Assembly: GCF_003284975.1 (NCBI RefSeq)
Contig: NZ_QMEU01000032.1
Span: 1-41,496, forward strand
DNA: 41,496 bases
Direction of reading: 5' to 3'
Source: Mycobacterium colombiense
GTDB taxonomy: Bacteria; Actinomycetota; Actinomycetes; Mycobacteriales; Mycobacteriaceae
The notes beneath the pieces were generated by a model, which saw only the letters and a list, made by a program, of their open reading frames with translations, was not told where the DNA came from and did no database searches. The position numbers and the translations under genes were made by a program. Position 1 is the stretch's first letter, and each line of letters opens with the position of its first letter. Of the stretch, positions 32,882 through 41,496 are shown piece by piece.

Positions 32882-32965
32882 TCAATCCCTTGTCGCGCAG
32901 CGATTTCCGCAGCGGCGGGTCGACTGCGGGCAGTGTGCACCGTGGCGCACAATCGGTAGGGTCAT
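32882..32965 (-). CDS. Possible 27-residue leader peptide upstream of the DoxX-like gene
   Basis: GAAGGAG lies about 8 bp before an ATG at 32965. The frame encodes MTLPIVRHGAHC and ends 6 bp before the DoxX-like ATG. It contains three cysteines and six arginines. The ribosome binding site is better than that of the DoxX-like gene itself, so translation of the leader could control the gene by coupling. It may be a chance frame in the 169-bp gap. Confidence 0.35.
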   Translation of the reverse strand: MTLPIVRHGAHCPQSTRRCGNRCATRD

Positions 32966-33044
32966 GGTGTTTTCTCCTTCGCCAGTGGAAGTCCGTCCGG
33001 ACGCGGTCAACTTCTTGACGGCTTTCGCGCGGGAAAGGTGACCC

Positions 33045-34037
33045 ATGGGCGCAAAGGATTTGGCGGATCTGGCGCGGCGTTTCGACGCCGATCGGCGTCA
33101 CCTGAGGTCGGTCGCTTTCCAGCTGCTGGGTTCGGTGCCCGACGCCGACGACGCGGTGCAGTCGGCGTGGCTCAAGGCCAGCCGTGCGGATTTCGGCGGC
33201 GTCGACAACCTCACCGGCTGGCTCACGACGATCACCGCCCGTGAGGCGTTCGACCAGCTTCGGCTGCGCAAGCGCCGCGCCGAGCGGCCGCTGGCCGAAA
33301 CCGACGAATTGGACCGACTGGTGCGGGCGGCGTCGGCGCCGGCCGACGAGGACGCGCTGCTGGCGGAGTCGGTGAGCGGCGCCCTGCTCGTCGTGCTCGA
33401 CCGGCTATCCCCGCCGCAGCGCGTGGCGTTCGTGCTGCACGACGTCTTCGCCATGCCCTTCGAGCAGATCGCCGCGGTGATGAATCGCTCGCCGGACGCC
33501 GCGAAGAAACTGGCCAGCAGGGCCCGCGGGCGACTGCATGCCGACCCGGCCGACCGGCCCCGCCCCACGGGCGACCACCTCAAGGTGGTCGAGGCGTTTC
33601 TGGCGGCCTCGCGCGGCGGTGACATCGCCGCCCTGCTCGAACTGCTGGCTCCGGATGTGGTGCGCACGGTCGATCCGGCGCTGGTCCCGGCCGACGTGCC
33701 CACCACGGTGCGCGGCGCCGCGGAGGTCGCCGGGGAAACTCGGCGGTTCGCGGCGCGGGCGCGCGCCGGTGCTGTCATGCTCATCGACGGGGCACCGGGC
33801 ATCGTGTTAGTCGCCCGCGGTCGCGCTCAGGTCCTGCTGGTGATCGGCATCGGCGCCGACGGTCGCATCCACACGATCGACATCACCGGCGATGCCGAGC
33901 GAATCCGCCGGGCGACGCTGACGCTGCCCCGGTGGCCGATCCAGGAACCTCACAACCACATCGGGTACCAAGGACGTCAGACACAGTCGGCCGCAAACCC
34001 GGCCGCGGGGCAAGACCGGGAGAGCCATGCTCGATAG
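33045..34037 (+). CDS. ECF41-like (SigJ-type) RNA polymerase sigma factor with C-terminal SnoaL domain
   Basis: The 330-residue protein starts at ATG after GGAAAGG. Region 2 shows LLGSVPDADDAVQSAWLK, and region 4 shows LSPPQRVAFVLHDVFAMPFE with IAAVMNRSPDAAKKLASRAR. From about residue 180 a SnoaL-like domain follows (VVEAFLAASRGGDIAALLEL, LAPDVVRTVD and GRIHTIDITGD). This fusion defines the ECF41 group, where the extra domain controls sigma activity without a classic anti-sigma factor. The acidic glycine-rich motif often seen after LAPDVV in ECF41 proteins is not evident; the text reads VDPALVP. The 3' end overlaps the sugar-binding protein gene by 11 bp, which suggests linked expression. Confidence 0.9.
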   Translation: MGAKDLADLARRFDADRRHLRSVAFQLLGSVPDADDAVQSAWLKASRADFGGVDNLTGWLTTITAREAFDQLRLRKRRAERPLAETDELDRLVRAASAPADEDALLAESVSGALLVVLDRLSPPQRVAFVLHDVFAMPFEQIAAVMNRSPDAAKKLASRARGRLHADPADRPRPTGDHLKVVEAFLAASRGGDIAALLELLAPDVVRTVDPALVPADVPTTVRGAAEVAGETRRFAARARAGAVMLIDGAPGIVLVARGRAQVLLVIGIGADGRIHTIDITGDAERIRRATLTLPRWPIQEPHNHIGYQGRQTQSAANPAAGQDRESHAR

Positions 34038-35352
34038 GCCGTTCGGACGGCGTGACCTGCTGCGGGGTGCCGGCGCGCTTTCCGCGGCGGCCCTGGCGCC
34101 GTGGTCGGCCGGGTGCGCTCCGGAGGACGACGCGCTCACCTTCTTCTTCGCGGCCAACCCGGACGAGCGTGACGCCAGGATGCGCATCGTCGACGAGTTC
34201 GCGCGCCGCCACCCCGATATCAAGGTGCGGCCCGTGCTGTCTGGACCCGGTGTCATGCAACAGCTTTCGACGTTCTGTGTCGGCGGCAAATGCCCCGATG
34301 TGCTGATGACCTGGGAACTGTCTTACGCCGAACTCGCCGACCGCGGTGTGCTGCTGGACATGAACACGCTGCTGGCCCGCGACAAATCCTTTGCCGACCA
34401 GCTCAAGGCGGACAGCATCCCGGAGTTGTACGAAACCTTCACATTCAACGGAAAGCAGTACGCACTTCCCGAACAGTGGTCGGGCAACTACCTGTTCTAT
34501 AACAAACGGCTCTTCGCCGAAGCCGGCGTGCCGGAGCCGCCCAAGGCGTGGGAACGGCCTTGGGATTTCACTGAATTCCTGGACACGGCGCGCGCCCTGA
34601 CCAAGCGTGATGCATCCGGCCGGGCCGCGCAGTACGGCTTCGTCAACACCTGGGGTGCCTACCACTCGGCGGGGCTGTTCGCGATGAACAACGGTGTGGC
34701 GTGGTCGGACCCGCGGCTGAATCCGACCCACTTCAACTTCGACAAGGCGGCGTTCCACGAAGGGGTGCAGTTCTACGCCGATCTTGCCAACAAATACCGG
34801 GTGGCGCCCAACGCATCGGAGACGCAGTCGATGTCGACGCCCAACTTGTTTGCGGTGGGCCGGGCGGCGATCGCGCTCGGTGGTCACTGGCGCTACCAGA
34901 CCTACATCCGCGCCGAGGGCCTGGATTTCGACGTGGCCCCGTTGCCGGTCGGCCCGGCGCTGGGAAAGGGGCATGCCGCATGTTCCGATATCGGCGCCAC
35001 CGGATTGGCCATCTCGGCGAGCAGCCCGCGCAAGGAGCAGGCATGGGAGTTCGTGAAGTTCGCGACGGGGCCCGTCGGCCAGGCGCTGATCGGTGAATCC
35101 TGTTTGTTCGTTCCCGTGCTGCGCTCGGCGCTGCGATCGCAGGGATTCGCCAATGCCCATCGGCGGCTGGGCAATCTCAGTGTGCTCACCGAAGGCCCGG
35201 CTTTTTCGCAGGGGCTGCCCATCACGCCGGCTTGGGAGAAGGTCAATGCCTTGATGGACCGCAACTTCGGTCCCGTGCTGCGAGGCCGCGAACCGGCGAC
35301 GTCGTTGAGCGGATTGTCCCGCTCCGTGGACGAGGTGTTGCGCAGCCCATGA
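34027..35352 (+). CDS. Carbohydrate ABC transporter, substrate-binding lipoprotein (Rv2041c-like)
   Basis: The 441-residue protein has twin arginines (R8, R9 in GRRDLLRG) and a lipobox SAGC with C30, so it is likely a Tat-exported lipoprotein outside the membrane. The mature part is a family-1 solute-binding fold (RHPDIKVRPVLSG, PDVLMTWE, YALPEQWSGNYLFYN, GRAAIALGGHW, AWEFVKFATG). It delivers a sugar to the two permeases that follow. Its stop overlaps the next start as ATGA. Order and length match Rv2041c. The sugar is not known; it is distinct from the trehalose LpqY, glycerophosphocholine Ugp and UspABC systems. Confidence 0.94.
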   Translation: MLDRPFGRRDLLRGAGALSAAALAPWSAGCAPEDDALTFFFAANPDERDARMRIVDEFARRHPDIKVRPVLSGPGVMQQLSTFCVGGKCPDVLMTWELSYAELADRGVLLDMNTLLARDKSFADQLKADSIPELYETFTFNGKQYALPEQWSGNYLFYNKRLFAEAGVPEPPKAWERPWDFTEFLDTARALTKRDASGRAAQYGFVNTWGAYHSAGLFAMNNGVAWSDPRLNPTHFNFDKAAFHEGVQFYADLANKYRVAPNASETQSMSTPNLFAVGRAAIALGGHWRYQTYIRAEGLDFDVAPLPVGPALGKGHAACSDIGATGLAISASSPRKEQAWEFVKFATGPVGQALIGESCLFVPVLRSALRSQGFANAHRRLGNLSVLTEGPAFSQGLPITPAWEKVNALMDRNFGPVLRGREPATSLSGLSRSVDEVLRSP

Positions 35353-36317
35353 CCGCGATGGACGCGACCGGCGCGGCCGCCCCGGCGGGCCGGGCGACGC
35401 CGAAGCCACCGCAGAATCCGAGTCCGTGGCGCCGACACGCGTGGGCGGGCCGGTTGTTCGTCGCACCCAACATGGCGGCGGTCGCCGTGTTCATGCTGTT
35501 CCCGCTGGGCTTCTCGCTCTACATGAGCTTCCAGCGATGGGACGTGTTCACCCCGCCACAATTCGTTGGTCTGAAGAACTTCGGCGACTTGTTCACCTCG
35601 GATCCGCTCTTCTTGATCGCGATCCGCAACACCGTGATCTTCACCGTCGGAACGGTCGTGCCGACGGTCCTGATCAGCCTGGCCGTCGCCGGGGTGCTGA
35701 ACCAGAAGGTCAGGGGCATCGGCGTCTTCCGCACGATCGTCTTTCTGCCGTTGGCGATCTCATCGGTCGTGATGGCGGTGGTATGGCAGTTCGTGTTCAA
35801 CACCGACAACGGCTTGCTCAACATCATGCTCGGCTGGGTTGGACTCGGGCCGGTCCCATGGTTGGTCGAGCCGCGCTGGGCCATGGCCTCACTGTGCATC
35901 GTCAGCGTCTGGCGCAGCGTGCCCTTCGCCGCCGTCGTGCTGCTGGCCGCGATGCAAGGCGTTCCGGGTACGGTCTACGAGGCGGCCAAGATCGACGGTG
36001 CCAGTGAGATAAGGCAATTCGTCTCCATCACCGTGCCGCTGATCCGAGGGTCGATATCGTTCGTCGTCATCATCTCGGTCATCCACGCCTTCCAGGCGTT
36101 CGACATGGTCTACGTGCTCACCGGCCCCGGCGGCGGCCCCGAATCCGCCACCTACGTCCTGGGTATCATGCTGTTCCAGCACGCGTTCTCGTTCCTCGAA
36201 TTCGGGTATGCCTCCGCGCTGGCGTGGGTGATGTTCGCGGTCTTGCTGGTGCTGACGGTCGTGCAGTTGCGAGTCAGCCATCGACGATCCTTGGAGAATT
36301 CGCGTGGGCTTAAGTGA
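35349..36317 (+). CDS. Carbohydrate ABC transporter permease 1 (Rv2040c-like)
   Basis: The start at ATG 35349 overlaps the binding-protein stop. The 322-residue protein has a polar N-terminus of about 35 residues, six membrane helices and the cytoplasmic EAA loop (EAAKIDGASEIRQFVSITVP) that docks on the ATPase. It matches the MalF/UgpA class of inner-membrane subunits and pairs with the next gene. The gene order equals M. tuberculosis Rv2041c-Rv2038c. Confidence 0.94.
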   Translation: MTAMDATGAAAPAGRATPKPPQNPSPWRRHAWAGRLFVAPNMAAVAVFMLFPLGFSLYMSFQRWDVFTPPQFVGLKNFGDLFTSDPLFLIAIRNTVIFTVGTVVPTVLISLAVAGVLNQKVRGIGVFRTIVFLPLAISSVVMAVVWQFVFNTDNGLLNIMLGWVGLGPVPWLVEPRWAMASLCIVSVWRSVPFAAVVLLAAMQGVPGTVYEAAKIDGASEIRQFVSITVPLIRGSISFVVIISVIHAFQAFDMVYVLTGPGGGPESATYVLGIMLFQHAFSFLEFGYASALAWVMFAVLLVLTVVQLRVSHRRSLENSRGLK

Positions 36318-37146
36318 GGGTGTCGTCAGGCGCACCGTCTTGCGCGGCGCCGTCGTCTACGGCGCGCTGCTCGCCGTCGCCTGGTGTGCGCTGTTCCCGA
36401 TCGCGTGGGCGGTGTCGGGTTCGCTGAAAACCGAAGGGGAGGTCAGCGAACCCACGCTGTTGCCCGCACACCCGCGGTGGTCCAACTACACCGAGGTGTT
36501 CGCGCTGATGCCCTTCGGGCGAATGTTTTTCAACACCGTGCTGTACGCGGGCTGTGTCACCGCGGGGCATGTCTTCTTCTGCTCGCTGGCCGGATACGCG
36601 TTCGCGCGACTGGATTTCCGCGGCCGCGACGCACTGTTCGTCGTGTATCTCGGCACCTTGATGGTGCCCCTGACGGTCACGGTGATCCCGCAATTCCTGG
36701 TGATGCGGACCCTGGGCTGGGTCGACACCCCCTGGGCGATGATCGTGCCGGGATTCTTCGGCAGCGCATTCGGCACGTACCTGATGCGGCAGTTCTTCCG
36801 CACCCTGCCCACCGATCTCGAAGAGGCCGCGATACTCGACGGTTGTTCACCGTGGCAGGTCTATTGGCGAATCCTGCTGCCCCACGCGAGGCCGGCCGTG
36901 ATGGTGCTCGCGGTGCTCACCTGGGTCAACGTGTGGAATGATTTCTTGTGGCCGCTGCTGATGATCCAGCGCAACAGCCTGGCCACCCTGACACTGGGCC
37001 TGGTCCGGATGAAGGGCGAATATGTTGCCCGATGGCCGGTTTTGATGGCAACCTCGATGCTCATCATGCTGCCGCTGGTCATCATCTACGCGATCGCGCA
37101 ACGCTCGTTCGTCCGCGGGATCGCCGTCACCGGGATGGGCGGTTAG
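36304..37146 (+). CDS. Carbohydrate ABC transporter permease 2 (Rv2039c-like)
   Basis: The GTG start lies 14 bp inside the previous gene. The 280-residue protein, the same length as Rv2039c, has six membrane helices and an EAA loop ([20 protein letters not shown]). It belongs to the MalG/UgpE class. With permease 1 it forms the membrane channel of the importer. Confidence 0.94.
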   Translation: MGLSEGVVRRTVLRGAVVYGALLAVAWCALFPIAWAVSGSLKTEGEVSEPTLLPAHPRWSNYTEVFALMPFGRMFFNTVLYAGCVTAGHVFFCSLAGYAFARLDFRGRDALFVVYLGTLMVPLTVTVIPQFLVMRTLGWVDTPWAMIVPGFFGSAFGTYLMRQFFRTLPTDLEEAAILDGCSPWQVYWRILLPHARPAVMVLAVLTWVNVWNDFLWPLLMIQRNSLATLTLGLVRMKGEYVARWPVLMATSMLIMLPLVIIYAIAQRSFVRGIAVTGMGG

Positions 37147-37148
37147 CC

Positions 37149-38219
<1,071 letters not shown>

Positions 38220-38241
38220 ACGATCCGGACAGGGGGCTGCG

Positions 38242-39207
38242 GTGAGCACAAACCGTGCCGACTTGGTGTGCGAGGGCGGTGGCGTCCGGGGTATCGGACT
38301 GGTCGGCGCGGTGGATGCGCTCGCCCAGGCCGGCTACCGATTCCCGCGGGTCGCGGGAAGCAGCGCCGGTGCGATCGTCGCCTCGCTCGTCGCCGCTCTG
38401 CAGGTGGCCGGTGAGCCGTTGAGCCGGCTGGCCGAGGTGATGCGCACCATCGACTACCGGAAGTTCCTCGACCGCAACTGGATCGGGCGAATACCGCTGA
38501 TCGGCGGCGGATTGTCGTTGTTGACGTCAGACGGCGTGTATCGCGGGGCATATCTCGAACAGTTGCTTGCCGGTCTGCTCCGCGATCTGGGCGTGCGGAC
38601 CTTCGGCGATCTGCGCACGGGCGAACAGCCCACCCAGTTCGCCTGGTCGCTCGTCGTCACCGCCAGCGACCTGTCGCGGCGGCGCCTGGTTCGAATCCCT
38701 TGGGATCTCGGCTCCTATGGCATCGATCCCGACGCTTTCCCGGTGGCGCGCGCGGTGCACGCGTCGTCGGCCATTCCCTATGTGTTCGAGCCCGTTCGGG
38801 TCGGCGGCGCGACGTGGGTGGACGGTGGGTTGTTGTCGGACTTTCCGGTCGAGCTGTTCGACCGGCCCGATGCGCAACCGCGATGGCCCACGTTCGGGAT
38901 TCGGTTGTCCGCGCGTCCCGGCATCCCGCCCACCCATCCCGTGCATGGCCCGGTGTCGTTGGGAATTGCGGCGATAGAGACCCTGGTGAGCAATCAAGAC
39001 AACGCCTACATCGACGACCCGTGCACCGTGCGGCGCACCATCTTTGTGCCCGCCGACGAGGTCAGCCCGATCGACTTCAACATCACCACCGCGCAACGCG
39101 AAGCCCTCTATGCCCGAGGATTGGAAGCGGGCCAACAGTTTCTGCAAACCTGGAACTACGCCGACTATCTGAAGGCCTGCGGCGCCCCGGCGCCCAAAGC
39201 ACCGTGA
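38242..39207 (+). CDS. Patatin-like phospholipase (Rv2037c-like)
   Basis: The 321-residue protein starts at GTG 22 bp after the ATPase gene. It has the glycine-rich oxyanion segment CEGGGVRGIGL, the nucleophile motif GSSAG with S41, and the catalytic aspartate in VDGGLLSDFP (D194), so the Ser-Asp dyad is complete. It should release fatty acids from glycerolipids, probably at the membrane. It holds the same place after the ABC genes as Rv2037c and is likely in the same operon. Its link with sugar uptake is unclear. Confidence 0.93.
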   Translation: MSTNRADLVCEGGGVRGIGLVGAVDALAQAGYRFPRVAGSSAGAIVASLVAALQVAGEPLSRLAEVMRTIDYRKFLDRNWIGRIPLIGGGLSLLTSDGVYRGAYLEQLLAGLLRDLGVRTFGDLRTGEQPTQFAWSLVVTASDLSRRRLVRIPWDLGSYGIDPDAFPVARAVHASSAIPYVFEPVRVGGATWVDGGLLSDFPVELFDRPDAQPRWPTFGIRLSARPGIPPTHPVHGPVSLGIAAIETLVSNQDNAYIDDPCTVRRTIFVPADEVSPIDFNITTAQREALYARGLEAGQQFLQTWNYADYLKACGAPAPKAP

Positions 39208-39229
39208 CGGCATCGACCGTTCGTGTCGC

Positions 39230-39517
39230 TTATCCGCGCGAGCAGCGCAGCGCATGGACACGACGCTGCACCCGCGAGACGTCGTCGGGGGAGGGCAGCC
39301 GGTTGGTGATCCGGGTGACCTCCACACCGATATCGACCGAACCGATCGGCCAGACCCGACGCGCGATGAGATCCCTTGCGATGGCGGTGATGTCGTCGTC
39401 GCAGAGCCGCCGGCGCGTCAGCGCCACCAGCGGCACGTACCCGGTGACCGGCATGCCGGAGGGGTAGCCGGCGCGCACGAAAGCCACAATGCTTGTCACC
39501 CAGTGCGACAGGTCCAT
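39230..39517 (-). CDS. DUF3349 family protein
   Basis: The 95-residue protein begins MDLSHWVTSIVAFVRAGYPS, continues PLVALTRRRLCDDDITAIA and IGVEVTRITNRLPSPDDVSR, and ends with a basic stretch. This is the pattern of the actinobacterial DUF3349 family, which has several copies in mycobacteria (for example Rv0543c) and no known function. GTGAGGTGG lies 4 bp upstream of the ATG. Its 3' end faces the patatin gene with a 22-bp gap. Confidence 0.85.
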   Translation of the reverse strand: MDLSHWVTSIVAFVRAGYPSGMPVTGYVPLVALTRRRLCDDDITAIARDLIARRVWPIGSVDIGVEVTRITNRLPSPDDVSRVQRRVHALRCSRG

Positions 39518-39722
39518 GCGTCCACCTCACTAACCGCCGCAGGTTGCGTAAGCGGCAGTGCTTGCCATAGCTAGCAACGTACCATCGGCGACGTCATCTG
39601 CTGAGTAACGCCACACAGTTAAACGCATTTTTTACGGCCGGCGATGCGGCGCACGGGCGGTGGTCCCGGTGCCGATTCGCCGGCCATGGCGCGCCGTAAC
39701 GACGTTTGGCCGCAAGGCTTTC

Positions 39723-39738
39723 TAGTATTGCCGGCGTG
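39723..39738 (+). promoter_or_regulatory. Candidate leaderless promoter of the DUF3097 gene
   Basis: TAGTAT (39723-39728) fits TANNNT and lies 7 bp before GTG at 39736. A transcript starting at that G would begin with the start codon, which is common in mycobacteria. No ribosome binding site is seen. The rest of the gap 39518-39722 shows nothing I can name. Confidence 0.5.
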
Positions 39739-40569
39739 GTGGATCGCTATGGACCCGATGTACTGGCCGCGGGACGACGCAAGCCTCGCTCGGCGGAACA
39801 TCCGGCCGAACCGGGCCTGGTGGTCGAGGACGTGCAAACCGGATATGTCGGCGCGGTGGTGCGCGTCGAATATGGTCGGGTGGACCTGGAAGACCGACGC
39901 GGTCACGTGCGCGGATTTCCTTTGGGCCCAGGCTATTTGCTAGAGGGTCGTCCCGTCATCCTCACCGCGCCGCGCCGGCCCGCGCCGACCGCCGCGAACA
40001 GGACCGCATCCGGTTCGGTCGCCGTGCCGGGTGTTCGCGCCCGGGTCGCCCGTGCCAGCCGGATCTACGTCGAGGGTCGCCACGACGCCGAGCTGATCGC
40101 CCAGGTATGGGGTGAGGACCTGCGGATCGAAGGTGTCGTCGTCGAGCAGCTCGGCGGCGTCGACGACCTGGTGGACATCGTCGCCGAGTTCGCCCCGGGC
40201 CCCGGGCGCCGGCTCGGGGTGCTCGTCGATCACCTCGTCACGGGTTCGAAGGAGGCGCGGATCGCCGATGCGGTGCGGCGCGGCCCGGGTGGTGCCGACA
40301 CGCTGGTCGTCGGCCATCCCTACGTCGACATCTGGCAGGCCGTCAAGCCGCAGCGGCTGGGCCTGGAAGCCTGGCCGAAGGTGCCACGGAATGTGGAATG
40401 GAAACACGGGGTATGCCAGGCGCTGGATCTGCCGCACGGCGATCAGGCGGACATCGCCAGGGCTTGGCGCCACATCCGCTCACGGGTGCGCGACTGGAAC
40501 GATCTGGAACCGGCGTTGATCAGTCGGGTCGAAGAACTCATCGACTTCGTGACTGCGCCGGCTTCCTGA
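39736..40569 (+). CDS. DUF3097 family protein with TOPRIM-like segment
   Basis: The 277-residue protein begins VVDRYGPDVLA, matches the DUF3097 family, and should start at GTG 39736 behind a -10 element; a TTG at 39706 in frame is less likely. The N-terminal half is a small beta domain (VEDVQTGYVGAVVRVEYG, VDLEDRRGHVRGFPL). The second half has RIYVEGRHDAELI, GVVVEQLGGVDDLVDI and LGVLVDHLVTGSKEARIAD, which look like the acidic motifs of a TOPRIM fold as in primases and ribonuclease M5. The family is conserved in actinobacteria without a known role. A nucleic-acid function is inference. Confidence 0.85.
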   Translation: MVDRYGPDVLAAGRRKPRSAEHPAEPGLVVEDVQTGYVGAVVRVEYGRVDLEDRRGHVRGFPLGPGYLLEGRPVILTAPRRPAPTAANRTASGSVAVPGVRARVARASRIYVEGRHDAELIAQVWGEDLRIEGVVVEQLGGVDDLVDIVAEFAPGPGRRLGVLVDHLVTGSKEARIADAVRRGPGGADTLVVGHPYVDIWQAVKPQRLGLEAWPKVPRNVEWKHGVCQALDLPHGDQADIARAWRHIRSRVRDWNDLEPALISRVEELIDFVTAPAS

Positions 40570-40604
40570 CCCGGCGGCCGGCGGACCAGGGCGAATAGGC
40601 ACCG

Positions 40605-40623
40605 CTTGGTTAGGCTACGCTAA
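40605..40623 (+). promoter_or_regulatory. Candidate IdeR iron box
   Basis: These 19 bases match the DtxR/IdeR consensus TTAGGTTAGGCTAACCTAA at 15 positions. The site is 38 bp upstream of the iron permease gene, where iron-loaded IdeR would repress. The match was counted by eye. Confidence 0.55.
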
Positions 40624-40660
40624 GCCGAAAGTCCCGATCGGCGGGACAGAAACTAGGCGT

Positions 40661-41496
40661 ATGCAGGGCGTATTCGGCGTATTCATCGGCACGTTTCTCA
40701 TCGGTCTTCGCGAAGGCCTAGAGGCGTCGCTCATCGTGAGCATCGTCGGTGCGTTCCTCAAGCGGAACGGCCAGACGGTCCGCCCGATGTTTGTCGGCGT
40801 CGGCCTGGCCGTGCTGCTCAGCGTCGGCGTCGGCGTGGGCCTCGACCTGTTCGCCGCCAGCCTGCCGCAGACCCAGCAAGAGATGATGGAGACCGTCATC
40901 AACGCCATCGCGGTGGTGTTCGTGACGTCAATGATCATCTGGATGAACGGCAACGCCGCGCAGCTCAAGGGGGAACTCGAGCGCGAGGCCCGTCAGGCGG
41001 TCAACCGCGGCGGCGCGTTCGCGCTGGCGGCGATGGCGTTCCTCGCCGTCCTCAAGGAGGGCTTCGAGACCTCGGTGTTCTTGCTGGCGGCCGCCGAGAC
41101 GTCACACGGCAACCGGTGGTTCGCGGTGCTGGGCGGCGCGGTCGGCATCGCGACGTCGGTCGGGCTCGGGGTGGCCCTGTACTACGGCGGCCTGCGGATC
41201 AACCTCGGCCGGTTCTTCCGGGTCACCGGGGTGTTCCTGGTGCTGATCGCCGCCGGGCTGGTGCTGGGTGCGCTGCGCACCGCGCACGAGGCGGGGTGGG
41301 TGAGCATCGGCCAGCAGCAGGTGCTCGATCTGTCCGGCTGGATACCCGCTAACTCGGTGCTGGGCGCCGTGACGACCGGGGTGTTCGGCATCCCCGCCGA
41401 CCCTCGGCTCATCGAGGTACTGGGCTGGCTGCTCTACGCCGTGCCGGTGCTTGTCATCTTCCTGTGGCCCGCCCGGCTCGCCGCCGCGCCACGAGC
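40661..41496 (+). CDS. efeU: FTR1/EfeU-family high-affinity iron permease, 3' truncated by the window
   Basis: The ATG at 40661 opens a frame that runs to the window end (278 codons, no stop). The protein is highly hydrophobic, with several membrane helices. It carries the two iron-transport motifs of the family, REGLE (R17-E21) and KEGFE (K132-E136), in the first and fourth helices. EfeU moves ferric iron across the inner membrane, often with EfeO and EfeB, whose genes would be expected just downstream. A candidate IdeR box lies upstream, consistent with induction when iron is scarce. Confidence 0.92.
   Translation, partial: MQGVFGVFIGTFLIGLREGLEASLIVSIVGAFLKRNGQTVRPMFVGVGLAVLLSVGVGVGLDLFAASLPQTQQEMMETVINAIAVVFVTSMIIWMNGNAAQLKGELEREARQAVNRGGAFALAAMAFLAVLKEGFETSVFLLAAAETSHGNRWFAVLGGAVGIATSVGLGVALYYGGLRINLGRFFRVTGVFLVLIAAGLVLGALRTAHEAGWVSIGQQQVLDLSGWIPANSVLGAVTTGVFGIPADPRLIEVLGWLLYAVPVLVIFLWPARLAAAPR

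Noticed and set aside
33883..35466. Minus-strand open frame of about 527 codons opposite the sugar-binding protein
   Set aside because: The plus-strand gene has a signal peptide, lipobox and family motifs; the antisense frame is a composition artefact.
39619..39906. Minus-strand frame of 95 codons opposite the start of the DUF3097 gene
   Set aside because: It overlaps the DUF3097 coding start and its promoter and has no family features.

Overview
The window is high-GC actinobacterial DNA, and its gene content and order point to Mycobacterium, probably a non-tuberculous species. The backbone recalls the M. tuberculosis Rv2048c-Rv2037c segment read in reverse: the 3' part of pks12, an Rv2047c-like fusion gene, lppI, lipT, pncA, an Rv2042c-like gene, then the Rv2041c-Rv2038c sugar ABC importer and the Rv2037c patatin. 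These assignments are recognition from memory of protein sequence and gene order; no search was run.

Two large blocks interrupt this backbone. Block 1 (about 8.07-24.17 kb, between the Rv2047c-like gene and lppI) is the accessory region of interest. Its left half is one tight leftward operon (15453 to 8073): a polytopic membrane protein, a 34-residue membrane peptide, a VWA protein, a NorQ/CbbQ-type AAA+ ATPase, a 42-residue membrane peptide, a second copy of the membrane protein, a 140-residue membrane protein, an amine-dehydrogenase-like oxidoreductase, a VOC protein, a possible 25-residue peptide and a cytochrome P450. Its right half holds two more amine-dehydrogenase-like genes, an SDR, a mycofactocin-type SDR, a lipoprotein, and a TetR/CYP105-like P450/SDR unit. 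Three copies of a CTGAC-N4-GTCAG inverted repeat sit at the promoters around one TetR gene, which suggests that both halves form one regulon. My reading is an oxidative pathway built around an unrecognised membrane enzyme matured by a MoxR/VWA pair. The substrate is unknown.

Block 2 (26.4-31.1 kb, between lipT and pncA) carries an aminoglycoside-phosphotransferase-like fusion protein, a gluconokinase, a ParD-like/zeta-like toxin-antitoxin pair with a perfect palindrome in its promoter, and a DoxX-type membrane protein with a long 11-residue-repeat tail. A smaller insertion (DoxX protein plus ECF41-like sigma factor) separates the Rv2042c-like gene from the ABC operon.

The right end has a patatin-like lipase, a DUF3349 protein, a DUF3097 protein with a TOPRIM-like look and a probable leaderless promoter, and the 5' part of an FTR1/EfeU iron permease behind a good match to the IdeR iron box. 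I saw no tRNA, rRNA, CRISPR array or insertion sequence. The only gene-free stretch over 300 bases is 15454-15799, which is a regulatory region.
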